Assembly: GCA_022539475.1 (NCBI GenBank)
Contig: VCMS01000057.1
Coordinates: forward strand, 186,001 to 250,000
Length of the DNA: 64,000 nucleotides
DNA from: Gracilaria domingensis
Taxonomy: Eukaryota; Rhodophyta; Florideophyceae; Gracilariales; Gracilariaceae
Reading direction: 5' to 3'
Positions 18,741-28,984 of this stretch are shown piece by piece (position 1 is the stretch's first letter; every line of letters starts with the position of its first letter). The notes below the pieces were generated by a model that had not been told where the DNA came from, ran no database searches, and saw nothing but the letters and a program-made list of their open reading frames with translations. A program made the position numbers and the translations under genes.

Positions 18741-21700
18741 TCACGCCGTCTTCTCCTCTCCGCAACTCAGTTGGTTCTTCACAAGGATCGCGTACGCCCC
18801 GTTCTCGATTCGTAGTAGCTCCTCGTTCCAACAGAGCTCCAAGATCTTACCGCGCAGCGCCACTGCAATTGCGTCCGCGTCCTTTCCCGTCGACAGCCAG
18901 TGCGCCACGGCAAACGTCGTGCCCCCCTTCCCCACCCGATCCAGCGCCTTCCGAAGAACGCGCTCGAAAACCGCGTCCACTGCAGACGTCGCCTCTTCCA
19001 GCACCAGAATCCTCAGCTCTCGCACGATGGCACGTGCGATCGCAACCCGTTGACGCTGTCATCTCTACAGCTTGCTATCTCGCGCCCCCACCACAGTGTC
19101 GTACCCGTCCTTCAGTTCTGTAATGAACGAATGAGCATTGGCTGCTTTGGCTGCTTCAACGATCATCTCGTCAGTTACGAGCGTTCCCTCAACATGTTCC
19201 AGTCCGTATGAAATGTTGTCCCGAACGGTACGGTTGAACAGATCGGGTTCCTGCGCAACCAGGCCTACATGTTTCTGTACCTACTTCACGTCGTACTTCA
19301 AAATGTTGGTGCCGTCTATCTTTAGACTTCCACTGCGCACATCGTATAACCGCTCCACCAAGCTCACTACTGTACTCTTTCCAGACCCACTCGCACCCAC
19401 CAGCGCAAGCGTCTGCCCGCTCCTCACTTCCACCGACATGCAGCGAAGCACAGCAGAGTTCGGTGTCTTTGGATACTAAAAGAAAGCCTTTTCCCAACAC
19501 ACCTCTCCGTTGATCTTCTTCTTAAAGTCGACATCCAAAGTTGGATCAATCAATGACTCACGATCGAACAGTCTGAATATCCTCGTAGCTGCAATCTTCG
19601 ACTTGCCCCAATCAGGCATAGTGCTCGACAGGTTCCCAAGCATTAATCCACCGAACAGTAGACCAGTAACCACCTTCATCAAGTCCGCGAAACCACAGAA
19701 CCCATCTCGCACAAATATTGAACCCACCCAAAAGCTCACCGCCCAAAGCACCTGAGCCAAGAACTACGGTACACCAAACTCAATGCCAGCTATAAGCGCC
19801 GTTCGCCTTCCGTTGCCAATCGTCTTGTCCACTTCCTCGCTGTACTTGTTCAGGAACACGTTTTGTACACCGATGGACGTCACGGTTTCAAAGTTATCCA
19901 CCGCTTGGAAAGCCACCGTTCCGGCCGCTGCATATCGAGTCTCGGAGTCAGCATCGAATCCATTCATCATTCTCAGTTGTACCATTTGTGCCACAGCCCC
20001 CAATCGGAACAAAACAGTCACCACAAGCGCAACTCGCCAGCACGCAATGTACGTGATCAAGAATTCTGTGAGCACAGTGGTAAGACCGAATGCAAACAAG
20101 CTGAGAACGTCTCCTGTAATTCCTTTCATCTGCGTTGCTTCGGTTGCCATCCGAGCGAAGAGAGCTCCGACCGAGTTCTGTTTCATATCAAAGAAGCCCA
20201 TGTCCTGTTTCAAAAGCGCTCGGAACGAAGCTCTTCGAAGCTTATACGTCGTGCGTTCCCTACTAATACCAAGCATGGTGTGCTACAGAAAGTTACCGAG
20301 GAATGATGCTCCAACGATCGCCACATACAACACTGCTCATTTGGAAACTTCACCCGTTTCATTACTGCTCAAAATCTCTTCGATGACTTCTAAGAAAATG
20401 TTAGCCATGGCCGGAAAAGAAGCTCCGTTCAAGGCCGCTCCGAACATTTCTAAAAGGATGTAAAGCCACTCATTCCTGTTCGTCTGGAACGCGCGGGATA
20501 TGATTCCTTTGTTCACAGTAGCTTCCTCGCATTCCTCACCCTCTACAGCACCACCATCCACTTGAACAGTGTGGGAGAGGGAGGTGCTTGCGACATTGGC
20601 GAGACCAGCTGACGGGATTTCTCCCGTCGTGGCTGAACCTTCCTTTGATTCTTTCGCTTTTTGAGCTTCGACGCGTTGGTGCTCGATGAAAGTGTGATAA
20701 GCGCCTTGCATTCCCATTAGCTGACTGTGGGTACCATACCCCACAACGATACCCTTGTAGATAACAGATACCACGCCTGCGTCTTTCACGCGTCTCAACC
20801 TGTGCGCAATCGTGATGGTCGTACGAAGAGCAGCTGCTTTTTAAAAGGCGCTTTGCACAATCCGCTCAGATTCAGCGTCTAACGCTGCAGTAGCTTCGTC
20901 AAGAATCAGAATTTTCGGGTTTCGAATCAGTGCACGTGCTACGCATACACGTTGCTTCTGACCTACTCTCAGCAGAGCTCCTCGCTCTCCAAGAAATGTA
21001 TCATATTGTTCAGGAAGCTTCATAATCAAATCATGAGCCATTTCTTTCTTTGCCGCCTCTACAAATTCCGCATCTGACACTTCCATACGACGAAGCACCT
21101 TCTTCCCTGTCTTTTCGTTCACAGCAGCTTTCATGGCCGCGCCCAAAGCAATGTTCTCCCGAATCGTACGCGCAAACAAAGTTGGCATTAGACCAGCATA
21201 GCCAATTTGACTTCTTAACCGCTTGACGTTCACTTGTCGCACATCAACACCATCAAAGGTGACTGATCCTTCGATGCCATCATAAAACCGCCCAATCAGG
21301 CCAACAGTGGTACTCTTCCCGCATCTTGATGACCACACTAGGGCGCGGGACGTACCAGATGGGATATCGAGATTAAAATTCTCGAGCACAAGGCGCGCTT
21401 CGTCCTCACTCTCCAAGTTCTCAGCAACACAGTGTTTGTAATCGAATTTGGCACTCTTGAAGCTTACGTTTCCCTTGAAGTCTTCAATAACGTCACCTAC
21501 ATCCTCATCTAGCGGATTGATTTCGGATTCCTGGCCTATGAATTCATAAACTCTTGGAGCTGCACGCTGTGATTCTTCAAACGCCTTGAAAGATGGCCCC
21601 GCTTTTTTCAACCGATATAGGGCAAGAACGTTTTCGTAAAGGAAGTTTGGTTAGAACGCGCGTAGCATTGCCGCAAGTCGATTCCGCAACAGATATCGTT

Positions 21701-22400
21701 CGACAAAAACTTACCTCACCCGATAGAAAACGATAGAAACAGAGAAGAAAGTAATCAGAATAACGCCGGCTGTTATGAACCCGCCCCGAACGCGGTTCGC
21801 TCCAAATATGAACGCACTAGCATATCCGCAAAAGACGAAAAACATTGTGAAACCAATACCTAAACCGGCCACGAAACCTTTCTTCACGTCAACTATGTAG
21901 ACCTTACGAAGCTCTTCCTCTTATCTCTTAGACTCCGTCTGCTGACCATTATATGCCCTTACGACGCGAACAAGTCCGATGAATTCGTTAGCAATAGATC
22001 CAGCGCCACCGTACGCCCCTGTGTCCTGTCTAGTTCTCTCGGCGGCTAGATTTGCACACACAGCGCCAGTGGCCATCATTAGCGGCAGAATCGAGAGCAT
22101 AACCAGTGTCAGCAACGGTCCGTACACAAACGCTTCGATGGAGGCTACAACGAACATGGAAATGAACTGCACCGCCCTGCTAACCTCATCTCTGATCCCT
22201 GCGTGAATTAAGTTCATATCACCGGCGACTCTGGCAGTTATCCCTCTTCCGTTCTCCTGTCCGTATCATTTAAGGCCCTGACTGAGAAGCGATTCGAAAT
22301 TAATGCGACGAAGACGGGCACATATTCCCTGGGCAGCGATGATTTGAAACCCATCGTATTCTGTGCAATCGCGCCTTTTCAGTTAGCAGAACGGTCGGGG
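18741..22400 (-). pseudogene. ABCB-type (P-glycoprotein/MDR-like) ABC transporter, decayed
   Basis: The order on the minus strand is TMD1, NBD1, linker, TMD2, NBD2, as in full-length ABCB exporters. TMD1 remnant starts near 22370 (CARLRRINFESLLSQGLK, then AGDMNLIHAGIRDEV). NBD1 at 20841-21611 has a damaged Walker A (WSSRCGKST), a Q-loop region, a degraded signature LRVGQKQRV and Walker B ILILDEATAALD. TMD2 is at about 19764-20520. NBD2 has an intact Walker A (GASGSGKST) and LVAQEPDLFNRTV, but its signature is destroyed by two stops, and the H-loop reads AVAHWLS. At least seven stops or frame changes interrupt it, and about 190 N-terminal residues are missing. It fills the right half of the central spacer, ending about 230 bp before the right arm. 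Confidence 0.88.
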
Positions 22401-22641
22401 CGACGACCTAAGAGATATCGGGTGACTGTGTAAAATTTATTATTCTGAAAGATTACAGAGTGTGGCATCGTTCGTGACGTAGATACGAAGGTAGAGAGCC
22501 AGCTCCGGTGCGGAGAAAACGAAGTCACGTTCTGCGAGCGCTAAAAAGAAATACATTGTAAACCTCTGGGATATCCTTATCTGCGGCCACAAGTCTGGTG
22601 CACATCCTACACGTATCCGCGCACGCGTCTGTCTCTTGCAG

Positions 22642-22926
22642 ATGCTAGTTTTTGGCGAGGGTCGTCCAGAAAGTGGCAAGGGTCGTCCAGTAAATTTTTT
22701 GAAAAAATATCGAGATCAATTATTTCAAAATTTGAAGATAATTGCTTGGGTCGTCCAGAATCGCTGTGCAGTAAATACTGGTGGGTTTTCCACTCGTGCT
22801 AGTTCTTTAGTCGAGGGCTACCTGAACGGTATTTCGCGAAGTCTAGGTTCAGTTTCCATTAAGGTGCACATTACACGATACCTTCTGCGGAATGATACCC
22901 TGCAACGCATGGAATACTGCTGCTAG
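22642..22926 (+). CDS. 94-residue hypothetical ORF at inner end of right arm
   Basis: Inverted copy of the 13786-14070 ORF with one amino-acid difference. It includes three direct GGGTCGTCCAG repeats at 22659, 22680 and 22748. Coding status is uncertain. Confidence 0.3.
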   Translation: MLVFGEGRPESGKGRPVNFLKKYRDQLFQNLKIIAWVVQNRCAVNTGGFSTRASSLVEGYLNGISRSLGSVSIKVHITRYLLRNDTLQRMEYCC

Positions 22927-23123
22927 TACAGATGATGTCTATTATGAAATCATACTGTTTTATTCGTATCTATTCTTCTATCGACCGCTTTTGCTAACCA
23001 CTACTTCGCTATATTGCATGTACCATTTCCCCATGATGAAGCGGGTGTAGGCGCAATCTGCGGTAGATGCCGCAGAGGGCACCTGCACCAAATTGCAGTA
23101 TCGGTAGAACACATACGCACTCC

Positions 23124-23206
23124 GAGAGGATGAGGCGCGAAGCGCCTCATCCTCTCCGTTCCTCATGTAGGGAACCATACCCAGATGCATGGTTCCCTAC
23201 TTGAGG
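23124..23206. repeat. Paired hairpins conserved in both arms (right copy)
   Basis: Counterpart of the left-arm pair; one stem carries a compensating loop difference (CATACCCAGATGCATG compared with CATGCATCTGGGCATG). No coding function seen. Confidence 0.75.
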
Positions 23207-23214
23207 AACCTGCA

Positions 23215-24065
23215 CCTGTAACTCGTGAGCTACGTACGCATCAAAAGTCATTTACATGTATGCGCAAGCAGAAAGTATCCATAAGTTAGTCAATGCTCCG
23301 TTGGATAAATTTGAAATGCGATGGAACGTACCATTGATAAACTAAAACAGAAACGTTGCGCTAGAAAATTCGAGGGACCTAGTAAGCCGCAATAGGAAGA
23401 AGAAGAAGGAAAGGGATCGGTTAGATTACCAGCAATCCATTCATCGTAAAACGCGAAAGGTGTCGAAGCGAGAACTCCCGAGCAACGACACCAAGAATGC
23501 CCATGCAGCAAACATACCGCAATTCCCCCTAAAAACGTGCACCTGCAACTCGTGAGCAACGTCCGCATCAAAAGTCATTTACCTGTATACGTAAGCAGAA
23601 AGTATCCATAAGTTAGTCAATGCTCCATTGGATACATTTGAAATGCGATGGAACGTACCATTGATAGTGCAAAACAGAAACGTTGCGCTAGAAAAGTCGA
23701 CGGACCTAGTAAATCGCAAAAGGAAGAAGAAGAAGAAAAGGGATCGGTTAGATTAACAGCAATCCATTCATCGTAAAACGCGAAAGGTGTCGAAGCGAGA
23801 ACTCACAAGCAACGACACCAAGAATGCCCATGCAGTAAACATACCGCAAGATGCGATAAACGAGAATGCAGCCTATGTCCCAACCAAGTACCAGAATCGC
23901 CTATCCCGAACAATGAGGCAGGTAAACGACCAATTCCATTTCCTCTTTCAAGATCAAGTTAGTCAATGCTCCGTTGGATACATTTGAAATGCGATGGAAC
24001 GTACCATTGATAAAGCAAAACAGAAACGATGCGCTAGAGAAGTCGAGGGACCTAGTAACTCGCGA
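23215..24065 (+). repeat. Local tandem triplication in right arm
   Basis: A block beginning GTGCAGGTTCC-like/AACTCGTGAGC and containing ATGGAACGTACCATTGATA is present three times (ATG at 23321, 23648 and 23994; periods 327 and 346 bp). The left arm has it once. The copies differ by point changes and the last is partial. This explains most of the length difference between arms. Confidence 0.85.
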
Positions 24066-24343
24066 AAGTAACCCAAAGCTTATTTCCTGCCATGTACATG
24101 TCGCAGAGCGCGAAGAGACGTGGTGAGGATTGGTTAGTTTAGAACAAAGATACGTAGAAGAATATGGAAGCACGTACGAAAAGATTGCACGGAAAGACTG
24201 CACGGAATACATCCGTGAGATACGGATGATGTCCGCTTTATGGAGGCGTCCATTAGGCGGACATGAAGCGTACCTCATTCTCTTCCCCGCACTCTACTTC
24301 GTAGCGAGTGCGAGGGCGGAGAAAGGTACGACGGAGCGCCGCT

Positions 24344-24420
24344 CGTGATCCGTGCCATCCACATCCTCGCGTTCTACTCCGGCGGAGTAGAACGCGAGGA
24401 TGTGGATGGCACGGATCACG
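24344..24420. repeat. Perfect 38-bp palindrome with 1-base loop (right arm only)
   Basis: Bases 24344-24381 and 24383-24420 are exact reverse complements around a single G. The left arm has only one of the two halves (about 12640-12677). The second half is therefore a local inverted duplication that arose after the arms separated, or an artefact. Confidence 0.92.
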
Positions 24421-24751
24421 ACGGTAACGATAGGTCGGACGGCGGAGGCGCGGCGGCGGCGGCGGAGGGAAGAGATTTATTTTTCTGTGCGAGATTGGAC
24501 AGGTGTACAGCGTACAACGTTGCGAAACCTCAGGTTTATAACCAGTGGTAGATAATACGAGAAGTACACCCTTGTGTTGAGGTCGACGTGTACCTACGTT
24601 CCTTTTTGAACGAAAGCACGTGATTTAAACTCAAATTATATTCTCCATTCTCAGCTTGACGTCGATCTTGACTGTCGCCTGACCTCCTTCTCCCCTCCAA
24701 TGACCTTCTTTTGCCGTCTTTGTCGTCGTTACTCCTTCATTTCTTCTTCCC

Positions 24752-25871
24752 ATGATCTACTACTGTACACATAAGAAGCGTGGGTGCCCGTTCGTTACTC
24801 GCCGAGGAGTGCTATCTCTTCAACAGCATGTTAACCGTTGCCCGTTTCGTCTGAAAGCAGCGCTGGAAGATGAAAATAGGCGGCCCATTCGGAGAAGCAA
24901 GCGTCTCAAGCTTTCCGCGCCCGCGCCCGCATCTTCCGAAACGGTCACTGCCCCTTGTCGCCTTCCCGAGCCTCCGGTGTCCGAGGACATCGTCGACCCC
25001 ACTCCGTGCGCCCCTCTCATTCCGGACACTTCGCATTGTGTTTCTCCTTCCCCGGGTCCCGCGGCATTAGAGCGAGAACACGGAAGCAGTCCACGCCCAG
25101 TGCCTTCTGAGGAGGCCCTCGGTGATTTGCATATGGATTATCTCACGGTTTGTCTGGCTTCAGTAGCTTCCAACCTTGGTCATCGTGAAGCAGACGAGCT
25201 AATTGGGCTACTTCGGGACCCGCGATTCTCGCAAAAGCGATTCAACGAGACCATAACAAGTTCTAAGCGCTGTACAGAACTGAAGAACGCCATTTTCGAA
25301 CGATACGTCTCAAAAGACGGTTTCAATCGAAGAACTGTCTCGCCAGAAGGATGTAAGTTCAGCGCCACCCTCTACACGAGAGACCCCCGTTCAGACACTT
25401 GTGAAACAGCTCCAGTTGGCTAACAACGAAAACACATTCTTCCACCCTATACCTCAGACCCACTTCACGAAAATATCTCACCCCATGTCCGGCTCTCTCG
25501 CAAGAGACGCCACCTCGAAACTTAAGGAAATGGTCATGGGCTCTTTGGATAGTAGAATAGTGTGGTACTCCCAAGAAATAAGTTACAGTGAATCTTTCGT
25601 AGGTATTCTGCATGTATACACCGATAAGTCTTCAACAACTCTAAAGCAAACATCGGTTACCGCCTGTACTCTTCACCTCATATTTCTCAACTTCTCCGAC
25701 GAGCTACGCCGTAAGCGCATCCGTGATGACCTCACAGTAGTGGCATACTTTCCTACAACACTGGTACAGGTTTTCGCATCTGAAGCAGACGCAATGCCAT
25801 TCGTTTCTAGCAAGTCTCTACGCGATTCCAGGATGCACATCCTTCAAGAATCTCTTCGTCAAGTCCTGTAG
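24752..25871 (+). pseudogene. Plavaka-type transposase, N-terminal half, right arm, frame-shifted
   Basis: This copy of the left-arm gene starts MIYYCTHKKRGCPF and is nearly identical in layout. The frame breaks near 25385: a run of five C replaces four C in the left arm, so one extra base shifts the frame at TRDP. The second frame then carries YTDKSSTTLKQTSVTACTL and TVVAYFPTTL, ending in a premature TAG at 25871 just before the EPIL block. The two arms therefore carry one open and one broken version. Confidence 0.8.
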
Positions 25872-26895
25872 CAAATTATACATCTAATGCAGAAAGGTTT
25901 TCAGTTCATCGGCGAAGACGCAGTATATCGAGTGTGCCATCCTCAGCAAGTTTTTGTGCCGATATTCTGAGGCTAAGTACATTCTGTCTACTCTTCATAG
26001 GAGCCAAACGGAAAGCCCTTGTCATAGATGCAAAGCCCCTCCCTCATCTTTAGGCGGTAATGTTCTTACGTCATTCACTGGACTCTCCCAAAACCACACT
26101 AAAAGCGTCAGAAAGACATACTCAGTTATTCTCGAATATGCAAAGAAAGGCGAAGGAGAAACAAACTTACGTCGTACACGGGAGACGAGATCCAAGTCGG
26201 ATATTTTCATGCGTTCCAATTCCATATCTCTCATTCTCTCGTCCATCAAAATCGCCTTGACCGTAAGATTCATCCAAGGGTTATTTCTATGCAGTCTGTT
26301 CGAAACAAGGAGAGCTCGCTTCGAACAGTTACGCAACTTGCATCTCGGCATATTGAAACTGATTAATATTCCAGAAATCGAGAGACTGTAGTCAGAGACC
26401 CTAAGCACTGCAATAGAATCATCATGTTTCTATTGCAGTGCTTAGAGCGGATGATCCGCGTCACGTTCATTTCGAACGATACGTACTCAAATCCAGAACT
26501 TTACAAACGCAAATCTATCTTCCATGCAATGCAACTTTTCTGTCAGAAGTTTGCCTTTAGATTTGTCCACGACGAAGAAAGGCAGGTTACTGAATGGAAC
26601 CTTCACCAAGGCAGATCTCCTTTGAATGATGGAGGCCAAAGCATACAAAGACATTGACATATTTTTCCTTTTATGATGGAATTCTTTGAAATCTGATGGG
26701 GAGCGCAGGACACGGCCCCAATCAGAAAAATTTTCTCTCAGTACTCGGACGTTGCTTGGAATAATTATAGGTGCATTAGTGGGCCATGATGTAATGAAAG
26801 CTCTATTTCGTCTCTTCGGTGGCAGATTGAAGCCTCCAAATGCTGCTCGACAACGTAGTCGGCAGCAATTCATAGCTCTGGAAGTGGAACTCTGA
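25872..26895 (+). pseudogene. Plavaka transposase, downstream part (right arm)
   Basis: Pieces continue after the stop. A frame from 25954 reads YSEAKYILSTLHRSQTESPC, HRCKAPPSS, matching the Plavaka segment where a D-x-PE block is followed by a CPxC pair. It continues to SLFETRRARFEQLRNLHLG and stops at 26391. A second piece at about 26424-26657 ends WNLHQGRSPLNDGGQ, and a third (26686-26895) contains IGALVGHDVMKALFRLFGG. A perfect snap-back at 26401-26445 separates the first and second pieces. Confidence 0.6.
26401..26445. repeat. Perfect 18-bp snap-back (right arm only)
   Basis: CTAAGCACTGCAATAGAA at 26401-26418 is reverse-complemented at 26428-26445. The left arm carries a single copy of the sequence near 10643-10660. 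It splits the transposase remnant. Confidence 0.9.
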
Positions 26896-28069
26896 AGTTT
26901 TATAACGGCTCTTAACAGAAGAAGAACTAACACCTTTGGCAGCATTTTACGGTATCTCCACAACACGCCGATTTATATCTTCTCTTGTATTGTTGCTGAC
27001 AGGCCTTGTTACCGAGAGGCGAAGCGATAGGAGTTCAATATTGGAACTATTGTCATGTGCTACAAGCCCAAGCATGCCGGGCTGAAGGGTTTTCATAACT
27101 ACCATATGTTTTGCTTTCAACTACCACTCTGGTTGCGTTTTTCTTCCATAGATTTTTATACTGAATGAATTTAGCATATAGGAGCTGCTACAGCCCCCGT
27201 TCTCTAAATCTGTGAGGATCATGTAGTAGTTAGCTGATCAAAACTCCATTTGGTTCTTTTAGTGTTCCGCAGAGAAATCCACTACCACTATAATTCAGGG
27301 ATTCTATGATCGTTGAAGGCCTTCTTTGCTGTTTACCAGCCCGTCAGAACGAACCAATTAAATTTCGATATTAGCGTAAAAAGCCAGAGCCGATGGGCTC
27401 ATGCTAGACGATATTACCTCATCTACATCATCGGTGAATTTGTATCTTCACCGAAAACAAGAGTGGCGAGTATTTTAAGTAGCTACCTACTGTCATCACT
27501 CTGTTTGTCTGCAGCTCATCCCGGCGCATTACCACTTTCGTGCGTGAGAGTGTTGAGGCGCTTTCGTAGTTCGTCACCGTGCTGCTCTGAGCAGTGTAAA
27601 TAGTGTAGTTTGTCAATAAGTACACAACTTGTAGCAAACACATGGTCGTGAGTTTTTTTTACTAGATGAGCATCATTTGGATACGAAAACTAGTTGAGTC
27701 TTGTCTAATGAATGTATATTGTGCTTGCAACAAAAAAACTGTGAGTAATGCATCAAACTGTGTTTTGGGAGGTTTGGAAACGCTGCAAAACGGTTTAAAA
27801 ATTTGTCTGTGAACAGGTGGTTGTAGTGGATTTAGACTTATGCGAGTAATCACTGCGCTCTCGAATTGTGCTTTTTAAGAGCTTATAATACTCGAGATAT
27901 ACTCTCATTGATGTATAGCCGGCGTTGTATATACAGCTCTTTTACCTCCCGCCAATCCACGTGGCCAGCAGCGTTCACGTGTTGGCGGGCAGGTGCACCG
28001 TAATGAGTGCGGGAAGTGTGGAGGAAGGTGTTTTGGGAGGTCTCTGCATGGTGCCAAAATATGGCCAGA

Positions 28070-28370
28070 ACGTGCGCGTGGGCGTGGGGGGGGGGGTCGG
28101 TTGGGTTAGGGTGGCTACCCTAACACAACCGGACCCCCCCGTCCGCGGGCACGTTTTGGCCGGTTTTCTAAAAAATGTGCTTTTTCATGCCTGCGGGCGG
28201 GGGGGTCGGTCGTGTTAGGGTAGGTACCCTAACACGACCGGACCCCCCCGCCCGCGGGCACGTTTTGGCCGATTTTTTGAAAAATGTACGATTTTATGCC
28301 CGCGGGCGGGGGGGTCCGGTCGTGTTAGGGTACCTACCCTAACACGACCGACCCCATCCACCCGCGGGCA
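28070..28370. repeat. Right hairpin array, three long GC-rich palindromes
   Basis: Three units (about 28070-28150, 28188-28259, 28299-28370) of the same family as the left array, including the TTAGGGT...ACCCTAA core. The copy number differs from the left arm, as expected for a tandem array that expands and contracts. The array is bordered by oppositely oriented copies of GTGTTTTGGGAGGTCT near 28029 and 28403. Confidence 0.9.
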
Positions 28371-28446
28371 CGTTTTCGCCTCATTCTGGTAGCGTCCACA
28401 GACCTCCTAAAACACACACCGCACGCAACGCCAGCCAAAACGTAGC

Positions 28447-28984
28447 GCATGCTGTTCGAGCTGAAGCGCCTCGCTGACGCGCGCGAGGGCGCGCATTCCC
28501 GTGCGCGGCGCACTCCGCGCGCGGCTGTCTCGCGCCGCAGAGCTGTGCGTCGTCGATGTGACGTGGCGCGCGACGCCTTCCAATGTGCGCATGTTGCGCG
28601 CTTCAGTCATTTTATGCGCGCTGTACGTGCAGTACAATTGCACTAGGCTCCTTCGCGCTCCACCCCCGCGTGCACTTCCGCGTGGGGATCGCTGCCGTTG
28701 CCCGTCATCACTGGCACCCTGCCATACCGCCCGTAAACCACGCCCTCCGTTCGCTCACGGACCTCGCTTCCAGCCTCCCGAACTTTCGCGCGCGCCACTC
28801 GTTCACCGTCGCCGCCATCCCGCCGTGAGTCGTCGTCGACGCCGCGTCTCGCGCCGATTTGCGTGCTGCTACTGCTGGCTGCCAGAGCCCTCGCGTTGCC
28901 GTCGCTGCTGTAGTGACAGCAGCAAAACCCGCAGCTATTCCAGTTTCTCTACCTGGGCGCGGGAGGCCCGGACCTCTTCTTTCG
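28447..28984. other. GC-rich flank right of the fold-back structure
   Basis: GC-rich sequence with open frames on several strands caused by composition. It may contain the promoter and signal-peptide exon of the following lectin pseudogene, but nothing can be assigned. Confidence 0.4.

Larger units (their letters stand above)
8545..28446. mobile_element. 19.9-kb giant fold-back structure with Plavaka-type transposase in both arms
   Basis: The segments 8545-14086 and 22626-28446 are inverted copies of each other. Matching landmarks appear in reverse order and opposite strand: a 94-codon ORF at the inner ends, a small basic ORF, paired hairpins, a Plavaka-type transposase, and a GC-rich hairpin array near the outer ends. 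Coordinates mirror exactly at the inner end (paired positions sum to 36712) and drift outward because of insertions in the right arm. The arms differ by many substitutions and indels, so this is not a simple assembly mirror. The 8.5-kb centre is single-copy and includes broken host genes. It may be one very long terminal-inverted-repeat element that captured genes, or two Plavaka elements inserted in opposite orientation. Target-site duplications were not found. Confidence 0.75.
22626..28446 (+). repeat. Right inverted arm of the fold-back structure
   Basis: About 5.82 kb, the inverted counterpart of 8545-14086. It differs by a local triplication (23215-24065), two perfect snap-back palindromes absent from the left arm (24344-24420 and 26401-26445), a frameshift in the transposase, and three instead of five outer hairpins. 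Outer homology ends near 28446. Confidence 0.8.

Noticed and set aside
26487-26966. 159-codon minus-strand ORF in the right arm
   Set aside because: Antisense to the transposase remnant. Comparison with the left arm shows many more radical amino-acid changes in this orientation than in the sense frame.
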